From contig NZ_CP117768.1 of the NCBI RefSeq assembly GCF_028623165.1, positions 4,402,001-4,466,000 of the forward strand: a stretch of DNA of 64,000 nucleotides. Reading direction: 5' to 3'. Position 1 is the stretch's first letter. Every line of letters starts with the position of its first letter. Of this stretch, positions 1 through 7,877 are shown one piece after another. The DNA comes from Nostoc sp. UHCC 0926. GTDB lineage: Bacteria; Cyanobacteriota; Cyanobacteriia; Cyanobacteriales; Nostocaceae. The notes beneath the pieces are model-generated. The model was not told the DNA's origin. It saw only the letters and a program-made list of their open reading frames with translations, and made no database searches. The position numbers were made by a program, and so were the translations under genes.

Positions 1-6
1 ACCAAT

Positions 7-50
7 AACAGTTATCAGTAACTATTGTTCACTAGTTACTGATAACTGTT
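7..50. repeat. Perfect 17-bp inverted repeat
   Basis: Arms at 7-23 and 34-50 are perfect reverse complements (AACAGTTATCAGTAACT and its complement) with a 10-nt loop. This type of palindrome is common between Nostoc genes. It could act as a bidirectional terminator or be a dead mobile repeat. There is no clear T-run, so termination is only a guess. Confidence 0.7.
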
Positions 51-63
51 GACTGTTCACTAT

Positions 64-217
64 ATATAGCGGTTCCCAATTGCATGGAATACAGACCTAA
101 CCTCCAGCCCCAACCCTTGTAGCGTTGGGGAGTTATACTCAAAGCCTCTCTCCTTGTAGGAGAGAGGAATGGAAGTGAGGTCAAAACTGTACTGCACCCA
201 AGCGAGAACCGCTATAT
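64..217. repeat. MITE-like element with 12-bp terminal inverted repeats
   Basis: The ends ATATAGCGGTTC (64-75) and GAACCGCTATAT (206-217) are perfect inverted repeats. The interior (about 104-180) contains a CCTCTCTCCT/AGGAGAGAGG stem and shares its layout (CCTAACC...CCCCAACC...AAAGCC...GAGAGGAATGGAAG) with the repeat at 9187-9272. No coding capacity. It ends 25 bp before the methyltransferase start and may supply or disrupt its promoter. Confidence 0.65.
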
Positions 218-242
218 TAAAAATTTGTGAGAAATTCAAGAA

Positions 243-1040
243 ATGGCTGTTTATGAGCAAATTGGCAAAGGCTATGATTTGACTCGTCGGGCTGACCCTG
301 AAATTTCTGCCCGATTAGCTGTTCACCTTCAGCTAAAATCAGATTACTCATATCTAGATGTAGCGTGTGGCACTGGAAATTACACGCTAGCTTTGGCAAA
401 ACATGGTGGTGTTTGGCATGGAGTAGATCAATCAAAACAGATGATTGATGCTGCTAAAAATAAGAGTAATGCTGTAGCTTGGCAAGTTGCAAAAGCTGAG
501 GCTTTACCTTATGCTGATGAGACTTTCTCTGGTGTATTATGCACACTAGCAATACATCATTTTGCTGCATTAACTCCTGCTTTTCAGGAGATTTACCGTG
601 TCTTGGCGGCTGGTTGTTTTGTATTATTTACTGCCACACCTGAGCAAATAAATAAATATTGGTTAGTCGAATATTTTCCAGAGGCTATATATAAATCTGC
701 TGAACAGATGCCAAGTTTAGAAAAGGTCAAATATGCTCTAAAGGAGGCAGGTTTTAAGTCAATAGATATCGAACCTTATTCTATTTCGGAAAACTTACAA
801 GACCTATTTTTATATAGTGGTAAATATCGTCCGAAAATATATTTAGATAAAAATGTCCGTTCTGGAATTTCTACGTTTGCTTTGCTAGCTCCTGCGGATG
901 AAATCGCCGCAGGGTGTAAAAGGCTAGTAGCAGATATTAACACAGGAAGGATCACTGAGATTATCAAAAAGTATGAAAATAATCAAGGAGATTACTTGTT
1001 TGTAATTGCCGATAAAGTAGCAACATCAGCTCAAGAGTGA
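243..1040 (+). CDS. Class I SAM-dependent methyltransferase
   Basis: 265-residue protein of the UbiE/Methyltransf_11 type. SAM-binding motif I is seen as YLDVACGTGNYTLALA near residues 38-53, with an acidic motif II region (GVDQSKQMIDAA) and a post-motif segment GVLCTLAIHHF near residues 97-107. The substrate cannot be told from sequence. The C-terminal third (residues 140-240) is the probable substrate lid. It stands alone: the upstream gap holds a MITE-like repeat and the next gene is convergent. Start chosen at the first ATG, and no strong Shine-Dalgarno is seen. Family call firm, function open. Confidence 0.85.
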   Translation: MAVYEQIGKGYDLTRRADPEISARLAVHLQLKSDYSYLDVACGTGNYTLALAKHGGVWHGVDQSKQMIDAAKNKSNAVAWQVAKAEALPYADETFSGVLCTLAIHHFAALTPAFQEIYRVLAAGCFVLFTATPEQINKYWLVEYFPEAIYKSAEQMPSLEKVKYALKEAGFKSIDIEPYSISENLQDLFLYSGKYRPKIYLDKNVRSGISTFALLAPADEIAAGCKRLVADINTGRITEIIKKYENNQGDYLFVIADKVATSAQE

Positions 1041-1069
1041 AGGTTGAAGAAGAATACATTCGTCAGAAT

Positions 1070-1306
1070 TCAGGAGGGGAGCCGGAGACGCTCCGCCAAG
1101 GCGTCCTCTAACACTTTCACCCGATTAGCTTCAATATCTGCTTTAGCACACTGCATTAAGTAATGCAATCGACCAGATTTTGCATCTACTTCGATTTGCT
1201 TGTCCCAGGCAACATTGAGATATTCTTGGAGCCAGTTCGATAGATCCCGTATTTCACCTTCAGACAATTGGATAATCGCGGCTTCGATTTCTAAGAGTGA
1301 ATTCAT
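1070..1306 (-). CDS. Orphan antitoxin-like small protein
   Basis: 78 residues. The body (MNSLLEIEAAIIQL... to ...ADIEANRVKVLEDAL) resembles the short antitoxins paired with RelE/ParE toxins in cyanobacteria, which normally end soon after this point and are followed by the toxin gene. No toxin gene follows; the next thing downstream is the convergent end of the methyltransferase gene. The last residues (AERLRLPS) are read from a GC-rich palindrome (GGAGACGCTCCGCCAAGGCGTC) typical of Nostoc short repeats, so the C-terminus has probably been rewritten by a repeat insertion. Antitoxin assignment is by general resemblance only. Confidence 0.6.
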   Translation of the reverse strand: MNSLLEIEAAIIQLSEGEIRDLSNWLQEYLNVAWDKQIEVDAKSGRLHYLMQCAKADIEANRVKVLEDALAERLRLPS

Positions 1307-1425
1307 CGAGTTATCCTCAATCCAGCACTATGAACTATATCCTACCAAAATTGACGGAATAATTCAGAGTTAGAATTAGCGTCAAGTCTTAGTTATGAAG
1401 TAATAATTATTAATCATGAATTAGC

Positions 1426-2634
1426 ATGACAGAGAAATGGCTTTCTATCGTCGGTATTGGGGAAGATGGATTACAGGGGTTAAGCGCGATCGCTCGTTCT
1501 TTAGTCGATCAAGCTAAAGTAATTGTGGGAGGCGATCGCCATTTGGCAATCCTCCCTACAGATGATCAACGTGAGAAACTAGTCTGGACATCCCCGATTA
1601 GCGCCTCAGTTGAGGAAATCATCCAGCGTCGGAGTCAGTCAATTTGCGTACTCGCAAGCGGCGATCCGATGTGTTACGGCATTGGTGTTACCTTGATGCG
1701 GCGAATTCCCATTTCAGAAATGACGATTATTCCCGCACCTTCAGCCTTCAGCCTCGTCTGTGCCAGGGTTGGATGGTCTTTAACTGAGGTAGAAACCTTG
1801 AGTTTGAATAGTCGTCCATCCTCCCTACTCCAGTCTTACATCTATCCGGGAGCGCGGCTATTGATTTTGAGTGAAGGGAAGGACACACCCGCCATTGTTG
1901 CCGAAATTTTGACAAATCGCGGCTATGGTGGCAGCAAAATCACCGTATTGGAGCGCATGGGTGGCATTCATGAAAGAATTGTGGAAGGTACAGCTGCATC
2001 TTGGAATGAAAACGAACTTGCTGCTTTGAATGCGATCGCAGTTTATTGTATTGCTGATGCTGGGGTTATCCCTTTGCCAAGATTACCAGGACTACCAGAT
2101 AACGCCTACCACCACGATGGACAGTTAACTAAGCGTGAAGTTAGGGCAATCACCTTAGCAGCTTTGGCACCCACACCAGGAGAATTGTTGTGGGATGTGG
2201 GCGCGGGTTGCGGCTCAATTTCTATTGAATGGATGCGAAGCCATGCTCGGTGTCGGGCGATCGCGATCGAAAAAAACTCGTCTAGACTACTTTACATTGC
2301 CGATAATGCCGCGACTCTCGGTACTCCAAATTTGCAAATCATTGAAGGTAAAGCGCCCCATGCCCTGAAAGACTTGCCTGCACCAGATGCCATTTTTATT
2401 GGTGGTGGAGTGACAGCAACGGGACTTTTTGATGTTTGTTGGGAAGCACTGCGGCCTGGTGGACGTTTGGTGGCAAATGTTGTGACGGTAGAGGGTGAGC
2501 AAACTTTATTTCAATGGCATGAACGAGTCGGTGGTGATTTAACTCGTGTTGCAATTCAACGAGCGGAACCTATTGGTAAATTTTTGGGCTGGCGAGCAAT
2601 GGCGCCTGTGACCCAATGGATGGTTGTAAAATAA
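1426..2634 (+). CDS. cobL: Precorrin-6Y C5,15-methyltransferase, CbiE-CbiT fusion
   Basis: 402 residues. The N-terminal half (about 1-205) is a tetrapyrrole methylase (CbiE) with LSIVGIGEDGLQGLS at the start and an ASGDPMCYGIG glycine motif. The C-terminal half (about 215-400) is a class I methyltransferase (CbiT) with LLWDVGAGCGSISIEW and an AIAIEKN acidic motif. The fusion methylates C5 and C15 of precorrin-6B/cobalt-precorrin and decarboxylates the acetate at C12 in cobalamin synthesis, in the cytoplasm. Length fits the fused family. No other corrin gene is adjacent. HIP1 octamers occur in the coding sequence. Confidence 0.93.
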   Translation: MTEKWLSIVGIGEDGLQGLSAIARSLVDQAKVIVGGDRHLAILPTDDQREKLVWTSPISASVEEIIQRRSQSICVLASGDPMCYGIGVTLMRRIPISEMTIIPAPSAFSLVCARVGWSLTEVETLSLNSRPSSLLQSYIYPGARLLILSEGKDTPAIVAEILTNRGYGGSKITVLERMGGIHERIVEGTAASWNENELAALNAIAVYCIADAGVIPLPRLPGLPDNAYHHDGQLTKREVRAITLAALAPTPGELLWDVGAGCGSISIEWMRSHARCRAIAIEKNSSRLLYIADNAATLGTPNLQIIEGKAPHALKDLPAPDAIFIGGGVTATGLFDVCWEALRPGGRLVANVVTVEGEQTLFQWHERVGGDLTRVAIQRAEPIGKFLGWRAMAPVTQWMVVK

Positions 2635-2665
2635 CAAGATTTGTGTCTAGTATAAGGTGTTATTG

Positions 2666-2926
2666 ATGTCCCGCAAGCCATGCGACCTCAAGCCAGAATA
2701 CTGCTACCAGGTCACAATTCGTTGTAATAACCGCGAGTTTCGCCTCACTCGATATGAATGTAGGAAGGTGTTTCTCTATGCAATTAAGAAAGCTTTAGAT
2801 AAATTTGGTTTTAAACTCTATGCCCTGTGCATTATGAGCAATCACGTTCGTTACCTGTTGGAACCAAGAGAACCACAATACTTACCCAAAATCATGCAAT
2901 CATCGTTATTAGCAGCGGATTTGTAG
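2666..2926 (+). pseudogene. Truncated IS200/Y1-type (REP-associated) transposase
   Basis: 86 residues from the ATG at 2666, which has an AAGG Shine-Dalgarno about 9 nt upstream. The sequence RKPCDLKPEYCYQVTIRCNN and the later CIMSNHVRYLLEP match the N-terminal half of Y1_Tnp / REP-associated tyrosine transposases, which are usually about 180-220 residues and carry an HUH metal site (HVH). Here the motif reads HVR, so the second His is lost, and the protein stops before the catalytic Tyr. It is therefore non-functional by two independent lesions. No flanking element ends were identified. Confidence 0.75.
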
Positions 2927-3312
2927 CGATATCTGCTATCGGAAAGATGCTGAGTTTTTAAGTATTATAAGTTACAAATATTTTAGCACTCGCTCTTTTG
3001 TTAAAAACTTTTTGGTTTACTGATTATATTGAATTGAAGTCTGTTTCCCAGAGCGATACCTTCTCTACGAGACGCTCCGCGAACGCAAAAGTTTTCGGTC
3101 TACTAAAGTTGGTTCAGTTTCGCACCTCATCAAATCAGTGCGATAGTTTAGGACAGGATCAGGACTTACAAAACTGTCACATAGTACCTAAATAGTATCT
3201 AAATGTGATCACACTGTACCAGTAACCTAAGTCTTGATAAATTAATTATCAAAAGTGATAAACTTTTTTATACTCTTCCAAAACTTGATCATAAATTACT
3301 CTTTTTTGACGA
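2927..3312. other. Non-coding gap with a short GC-rich repeat
   Basis: Mostly AT-rich sequence. At about 3054-3085 it holds a copy of the common Nostoc repeat ACCTTCTCTACGAGACGCTCCGCGAACGC. The open frame across 2998-3195 has no Shine-Dalgarno and reads through this repeat, so I do not call it a gene. The near-identical strings AAAACTTTTTGGTTTACTG (3004) and AAAACTTTTTGGTCTACTA (3317) may be remnants of one duplicated segment. Confidence 0.5.
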
Positions 3313-3781
3313 TCACAAAACTTTTTGGTCTACTAAGTTTTGTTGCTTTTTGAACACTGATAACAGCAAACACACAAGTCCCATTATTATCAGCGGCACT
3401 GAAGAAGTAGGTTCTGGGACAGACTGAAGGTTTTGCACAGACTGATAATCAATTACATTCCCTTGAATTGGGCTGAGTGATGCCAAAAGTTGCTCAATAT
3501 CTTTAGATATATTAGTGTCATTAATACCAACACCTCTAGAAGAAATGAGCCGATTAAACGTCTGGCTACTTGATACATCAAAATCTCCTGTTAACCCAAG
3601 AAAATTTTGCCAAGTATGAATTTGCTCAACCCAAAATTTCTCTAAATAAAGGCTTTAATCATCTTCACTGTCAACCTGACAGAAAATCTTACCTAAAGTC
3701 CTTACTAATAAAGAGTTTCAGTGCATAACATAGTCAATTAGCATAGTATGTACTGAAGAACTCATCATTGTTCCAAAAATT
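3313..3781 (-). pseudogene. Decayed PEP-CTERM tail of the Gly/Ser-repeat protein
   Basis: Minus-strand reading from 3781 down to the TGA at 3313-3315 gives a tail with a clear PEP-CTERM signal: VPEPTSS, then a hydrophobic stretch (VPLIIMGLVCLLLSVF), then KKQ. Before it lies a plausible domain (FDVSSSQTFNRLISSRG, NISKDIEQLLASLSPIQG). The frame is blocked by TGA at 3718-3720 and TAA at 3655-3657, and is shifted relative to the intact upstream reading frame ending at 3782. At least three lesions therefore separate this anchor from the repeat protein. The parent was probably an exported, exosortase-sorted surface protein. The PEP-CTERM match is seen directly; the link to the upstream frame is inference. 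Confidence 0.7.
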
Positions 3782-4519
3782 CTAATGACTGCCGCTACCA
3801 CCAAATGATGGGATGCTGCTGCCGCCACCACCAAATGATGGGATGCTGCTGCCGCCACCACCAAATGATGGGATGCTGCTGCCGCCACCACCAAATGATG
3901 GGATGCTGCTGCCGCCACCACCAAATGATGGGATGCTACTGCCGCCACCACCAAATGATGGGATGCTGCTGCTGCCACCACCAGATGATGGGATGCTGCT
4001 GCCGCCACCACCAAATGATGGGATGCTGCTGCCGCCACCACCAGATGATGGGATGCTGCTGCCGCCACCACCAAATGATGGGATGACGCTACTACCCTGT
4101 GTTTCTTTAAGCCTTGAGTTAACTAGGTTATCAATAGTACCCCTCAAACCGAATCCGTCCGGTATTTCAGTTGTGCTAATACTACTACCCTTGCTGCCAA
4201 AACCAGTCAAAGGGTCAATGGCACTACCCTGGTTAGCACCGCCTGCGGATGGATTTTTACCGCCTGCAAAGATATTCCAAAAGTTGTCACCAGCGAAAGG
4301 ATTACCACCATAGGCTAAATCCGGCTTACTACCAGTACCACTACCACCAAATGGTGAACTACCGCTACCTTCTCCCTTACCAACACCACTGAATAGGTTG
4401 GAAAGGTCTTTTTCTTTATTAGGCAGAACTTCAATCAAGCGACCCCACGGTGAATCTTTCAACACATTGTTCCCACCACTAGAAGAGTTCCCAGTACCAC
4501 TATTATTCAAATCTGCCAT
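3782..4519 (-). CDS. Gly/Ser-rich decapeptide-repeat protein, probably truncated
   Basis: 245 residues. The N-terminal 140 residues are Gly/Ser/Asn-rich with SPWGRLIEVLPNKEKDLSNLF and GNPFAGDNFWNIFAGGKNP. The rest is ten copies of a decapeptide near SSIPSFGGGG. There is no N-terminal signal peptide or membrane segment. The frame ends at a TAG just after the repeats, and a frameshifted PEP-CTERM remnant follows, so the present protein is probably the stump of a longer one. Start ATG at 4519; an AGTCCTGATGG context gives only a weak Shine-Dalgarno. The family is unknown to me. Both strands stay open across the 30-bp array, an artefact of its period. Confidence 0.6.
   Translation of the reverse strand: MADLNNSGTGNSSSGGNNVLKDSPWGRLIEVLPNKEKDLSNLFSGVGKGEGSGSSPFGGSGTGSKPDLAYGGNPFAGDNFWNIFAGGKNPSAGGANQGSAIDPLTGFGSKGSSISTTEIPDGFGLRGTIDNLVNSRLKETQGSSVIPSFGGGGSSIPSSGGGGSSIPSFGGGGSSIPSSGGGSSSIPSFGGGGSSIPSFGGGGSSIPSFGGGGSSIPSFGGGGSSIPSFGGGGSSIPSFGGSGSH
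3797..4086. repeat. 30-bp tandem repeat, ten copies
   Basis: The unit CCACCACCAAATGATGGGATGCTGCTGCCG is repeated ten times with few substitutions (CAA/CAG at the Phe/Ser position, two Gly-codon changes). A period divisible by three keeps the decapeptide frame. Near-identity of the units indicates recent expansion or ongoing homogenisation, so copy number probably varies between strains. Confidence 0.92.
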
Positions 4520-5170
4520 CAGGACTAATCCCCCTAATTCTTAGAATAAAAATCTTGCTAGCATGGCAACATAAAATGGACAAGATTAAATCTTGAGCAT
4601 AAATTTTATGTTGTATTTTTATTAGCAAAACTAGTTAGTAGCTGTTGGTTTATTTGATTACCTTATAAAGTGGAGATAATCAATTTTCAATGCTACTTTC
4701 ATTTATAATATATAAAATCTAACTTCTAATTACAATGTAAATTTTTTTGATAAATGCATCAAAATCTTAGACATTTTTAGACTAAAAGATAGAACATTTG
4801 ACTTAAAAAATGTGTAATAAAATTGTATTTTGATTAAAGATAATATTGCAATGAATAATTTTTTGATAAATTTGTCAAATCTTTAGAGGGTGTTTGAAAA
4901 GTTATGATAATTCAGATTATTTAACGCAAAACCATCCTCACGGGACTTAAACATTTTTGAGGGAAAAATAAGCCTCAAACCCATACAGGGTAGGGTAAAT
5001 ACACAAAATGCCCGGATTTCTCAGTTGTGAGAAATCCAGTTGAAAACCCCGCCCTCAGCGTCAGCAGGGTGGGGTAGTTTAAGAAAAACTGATCAACGGA
5101 TTTTTTAAAGGAAAGAATCTGTTAATCAGATTTAGCCGTTTGCAAAAAATCGGTCAAGATGAGGCTCTAT
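4520..5170. other. AT-rich non-coding region between the repeat-protein gene and aroG
   Basis: About 650 bp without a supportable gene. 4560-4900 is very AT-rich and would carry the promoter of the repeat-protein gene. 4980-5080 holds two hairpins (annotated separately). I see no tRNA or other RNA gene here. Confidence 0.6.
5014..5074. terminator. Two adjacent hairpins downstream of aroG
   Basis: GGATTTCTCA (5014-5023) pairs perfectly with TGAGAAATCC (5028-5037) over a 4-nt loop. CCCCGCCCT (5047-5055) pairs with AGGGTGGGG (5066-5074) with one G-T wobble. They lie about 100-150 nt beyond the aroG stop and could end the long scytonemin-cluster transcript. No U-run follows on the minus strand, so rho-independent termination is unproven. 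Confidence 0.35.
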
Positions 5171-6271
5171 CTACTTTGAGAGTTCTGGCGTGAAAAGAAT
5201 GCGGTTGTCATTAATGCTATCAAATGTAGGTGTAGACCAGCGATCGACGACTTTCCCCAGAATTGACATTTCTTGAACTAAGCGGTCAAATTTATCAGGG
5301 GTGAGAGATTGGGGGCCATCAGATAAAGCCTTAGCTGGATTGGGGTGAACTTCAATCATCAAGGCATCTGTACCAGCAGCGATCGCAGCCATTGCCATAG
5401 ATGGAACATATTCAGACCTACCTGTACCATGACTGGGATCAATCATAATCGGTAAATGGGTAAGCGATCGCAACACCGGAAGCACCGATAAATCTAAAGT
5501 ATTGCGGGCATATTTGCCATCAAAGGTTCTGATTCCCCGCTCACAAAGAATTACATTTGGATTTCCAGATGCCAAAATATATTCTGCCGCCATCAGCCAC
5601 TCGTCAATTGTGGCAGACATCCCCCGCTTCAGCAGCACTGGTTTATCTTGAGCGCCTACCTTTTTGAGCAATGAAAAGTTGTGCATATTCCGCGCTCCGA
5701 TTTGGATTATGTCAGCTACTCTTCCCACTGCTGATAAATCGGCAGCATCCATTAGTTCTGTGACGATACCCAAACCAGTAGCTTCCCGCGCCGCTGCTAA
5801 CAAATCTAAAGCGCTTTCACCATAACCTTGAAAGGCATAAGGTGAAGTGCGAGGTTTGTAGGCTCCGCCACGCAGAAACTGTGCGCCTGCTGCCTTCACC
5901 CGCTTTGCCGTTTCGACAATCATCGCTTCATTTTCAACGGAACAAGGCCCGGCTACCACTACAATCGGATGATGTTCGCCGAAATAGACATCACCGTTAG
6001 GCGTGGGTACAACGACCTCGCTGGCTTGTCCATCTCGGAATTCTCGACTTACCCGCTTGAAAGGTTGTTGCACCCGTAATACTTGCTCAATCGAAGGGCT
6101 GAACTCTTGAACCTGTAATTTATCGATGCTAGTGGTATCACCAATTAGCCCCAGCACAACTTTATGAGTGCCAACGCTTTTTTCTACTGTGACTCCCCAA
6201 GTCTCACTCAGTTCTTGGCTGATCCGAGTGATTTCCTCAACAGGTGTACCGCTCTTAAGTATGATAATCAT
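5171..6271 (-). CDS. aroG: 3-deoxy-7-phosphoheptulonate (DAHP) synthase
   Basis: 366 residues from the ATG at 6271, preceded by GGAAGG 8 nt upstream; an upstream in-frame ATG at 6331 lacks such a site and would add 20 unrelated residues. Residues about 1-70 are the small N-terminal regulatory-type domain (IIILKSGTPVEEI). The barrel follows with VVVAGPCSVEN, LRGGAYKPRTSPYAFQG, ILCERGIRTF and MIDPSHGTGR, all typical of the Bacillus-type DAHP synthases. It condenses PEP and erythrose-4-phosphate, the first shikimate step. It is the last gene of the scytonemin-associated run and probably a dedicated isozyme. The N-terminal domain means feedback control is possible but not shown. Confidence 0.93.
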   Translation of the reverse strand: MIIILKSGTPVEEITRISQELSETWGVTVEKSVGTHKVVLGLIGDTTSIDKLQVQEFSPSIEQVLRVQQPFKRVSREFRDGQASEVVVPTPNGDVYFGEHHPIVVVAGPCSVENEAMIVETAKRVKAAGAQFLRGGAYKPRTSPYAFQGYGESALDLLAAAREATGLGIVTELMDAADLSAVGRVADIIQIGARNMHNFSLLKKVGAQDKPVLLKRGMSATIDEWLMAAEYILASGNPNVILCERGIRTFDGKYARNTLDLSVLPVLRSLTHLPIMIDPSHGTGRSEYVPSMAMAAIAAGTDALMIEVHPNPAKALSDGPQSLTPDKFDRLVQEMSILGKVVDRWSTPTFDSINDNRILFTPELSK

Positions 6272-6316
6272 CTGTTTTTCCTTCCGTATAGTTTTGGGTG
6301 TAATACAAGTCTGTTC

Positions 6317-6638
6317 GTAGGGGCACAGCAATGCTCATTGGTGTCAACTTACAGCAGAATTCAAGTATTTGAACCACATCTGTCGTAGGGGCGCAAGGCC
6401 TTGCGCCCCTACCGCGTGGTCTATTTACCTGAAAATAGCTGTAAGCTAAAACTCTTTTAAAACCTCGTTTCCAGCCAGAGGCTGGAAATGCTCTTTCATT
6501 GCGGTGCCGCTAGTCTTGAGGCAGAGCCTCTCATTAGGCATTCCCAGTCGGAGACTTCTTTTCGAGGCACCTCTAAAAGCTTGTTTTAGACTGGCTTTTG
6601 CCTTAAGTTGACACCTATGAGCAATGCTGCGCCTCTAC
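6317..6638. repeat. Imperfect 35-bp inverted repeat enclosing nested small repeats
   Basis: 6317-6351 and 6604-6638 are inverted copies matching at 31 of 35 positions (GTAGGGGCACAGCAATGCTC... versus GTAGAGGCGCAGCATTGCTC...). Between them lie the 96-bp palindromic element at 6349-6444 and a second hairpin-rich piece (TTTCCAGCC/GGCTGGAAA at about 6469-6490). The layout suggests a once compact palindrome opened by later insertions. The whole trpD-aroG gap is filled by it. Confidence 0.7.
6349..6444. repeat. 96-bp palindromic element, copy 1
   Basis: Begins TTACAGCAGAATTCAAGTAT and ends GAAAATAGCTGTAA, with terminal TTACAGC/GCTGTAA. In the centre is the perfect 24-bp palindrome AGGGGCGCAAGG/CCTTGCGCCCCT. 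Two further copies of exactly the same length are at 13025-13120 (same orientation) and 35067-35162 (opposite orientation). Confidence 0.92.
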
Positions 6639-6694
6639 AGCATGTGCATCCAAATGAGAATCGCTATAACTTAGTGGCTAATAGGAGTTAGCAA

Positions 6695-7789
6695 TTAGCG
6701 CAGAAATTCAGCAAGTTGTTCTAGTTTTGTCCAAGCCGCACCGCTTTGCAGAATTTTCTTGGCAAGGACAATACCTTTAATACAACCTGCTAAAACATCC
6801 GTTTCCCCATGAATGACTTCACCAACTTGGAGTGCAAGGGCTGTATTTAAAGCGACTACATCTTGCTGCGCTTGAGTGCCTTTCCCTTGCAGAACTGCCT
6901 TCAAGATTTCCGCATTTTCTGGGACATCTCCACCGTGCAAAGCCGCAGTTGGTGCAAAACTCAAACCAAGTTCTTGAGGATTGAGCGTTAGACAACGCAC
7001 TTTTTTATCTTGGAGTACAGCCAAGTCAGTCACATCTGCCAAACCAGCTTCATCTAAACGTTCGCGTCCGTGAAGTGCGATCGCTTGCTGACATCCCAAT
7101 TGGGATAAAGCTTGAACAATCTCCTCTAGTAAAAGCGGGTCGTTGACACCAATAATTTGCCCTGTCGGTCGCATGGGATTTACTAGCGGGCCGAGCAAGT
7201 TAAAAACAGTCCGCACTTTCAAAGTTTTTCGCAAAGTAGCGATCGCCTTGAGTGCAGGATGCCAGCCTGGAGCAAATAAAAAGGTGATCCCGACTTCGGC
7301 CACTGCGGCTTGCACTTTTTCAGGAGTGGCGTTGAGATTTATCCCCAAAGCTTCCAACACATCAGCAGAACCAGTTTTGCTAGATGCCGAACGATTGCCA
7401 TGTTTGGCAACTTTTACCCCTGCGGCTGCGGCAACAAAGGCCACAGCAGTGGAGATATTAAAGGTTGAAGCTCCATCTCCACCAGTTCCACAGGTGTCTA
7501 TTAGGGGAGTGGGGAGGGAGTAGGGAGTAGTAGAAGAAGATTGGGATTGTAAGACGCTAGCCATGCCTACTAATTCTTCAGCAGATACACCTTTGGCTTG
7601 AATTGCGGCTAAAATCGCTCCTGATAGTACATGAGGAATGGCATTTATCAGCCAACCTTGCATCAGATCCGCAGCTTGGGAAACCGTCAACGATTGCCGA
7701 TTCAGCAACTGTTGCAATAAAGCTGGCCAGTTGTAGAACTCAGGAAGGATGAAGATGTTATCGGGTGGAGTTTGAATTACAGCCATCAT
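6695..7789 (-). CDS. trpD: Anthranilate phosphoribosyltransferase
   Basis: 364 residues from ATG at 7789 (a second ATG follows at once at 7786). The longer frame back to 7921 would translate heptanucleotide repeat DNA (NTQYPIPNAQYPMPNAQ) and is rejected. Family marks are DTCGTGGDGASTFNISTAVAF, KHGNRSASSKTGSADVLEALG and FLFAPGWHPALK. TrpD transfers phosphoribosyl from PRPP to anthranilate. It follows trpB after an 88-nt repeat-filled spacer. One of a trp gene set embedded in the scytonemin locus, probably duplicating housekeeping trp genes elsewhere. Confidence 0.93.
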   Translation of the reverse strand: MMAVIQTPPDNIFILPEFYNWPALLQQLLNRQSLTVSQAADLMQGWLINAIPHVLSGAILAAIQAKGVSAEELVGMASVLQSQSSSTTPYSLPTPLIDTCGTGGDGASTFNISTAVAFVAAAAGVKVAKHGNRSASSKTGSADVLEALGINLNATPEKVQAAVAEVGITFLFAPGWHPALKAIATLRKTLKVRTVFNLLGPLVNPMRPTGQIIGVNDPLLLEEIVQALSQLGCQQAIALHGRERLDEAGLADVTDLAVLQDKKVRCLTLNPQELGLSFAPTAALHGGDVPENAEILKAVLQGKGTQAQQDVVALNTALALQVGEVIHGETDVLAGCIKGIVLAKKILQSGAAWTKLEQLAEFLR

Positions 7790-7796
7790 ATTCGTA

Positions 7797-7862
7797 ATGG
7801 GCATTGGGCATTGGGCATTAGGCATTGGGTATTGGGCATTGGGTATTGGGTATTGGGTATTA
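7797..7862. repeat. Heptanucleotide tandem repeat (CATTGGG-type)
   Basis: About nine units of CATTGGG/TATTGGG/CATTAGG lie between trpB and trpD. This is the short tandemly repeated repetitive (STRR) class known from heterocystous cyanobacteria. It would be transcribed as part of the operon spacer. Confidence 0.85.
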
Positions 7863-7877
7863 GTAAAAGACAGACTA

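Noticed and set aside
2998..3195. 65-codon frame after the transposase fragment
   Set aside because: Reads through a GC-rich interspersed repeat and lacks a start context.
3805..4313. Plus-strand and second minus-strand open frames across the 30-bp array
   Set aside because: They exist only because the repeat period is divisible by three; their proteins are monotonous and lack starts or ribosome sites.
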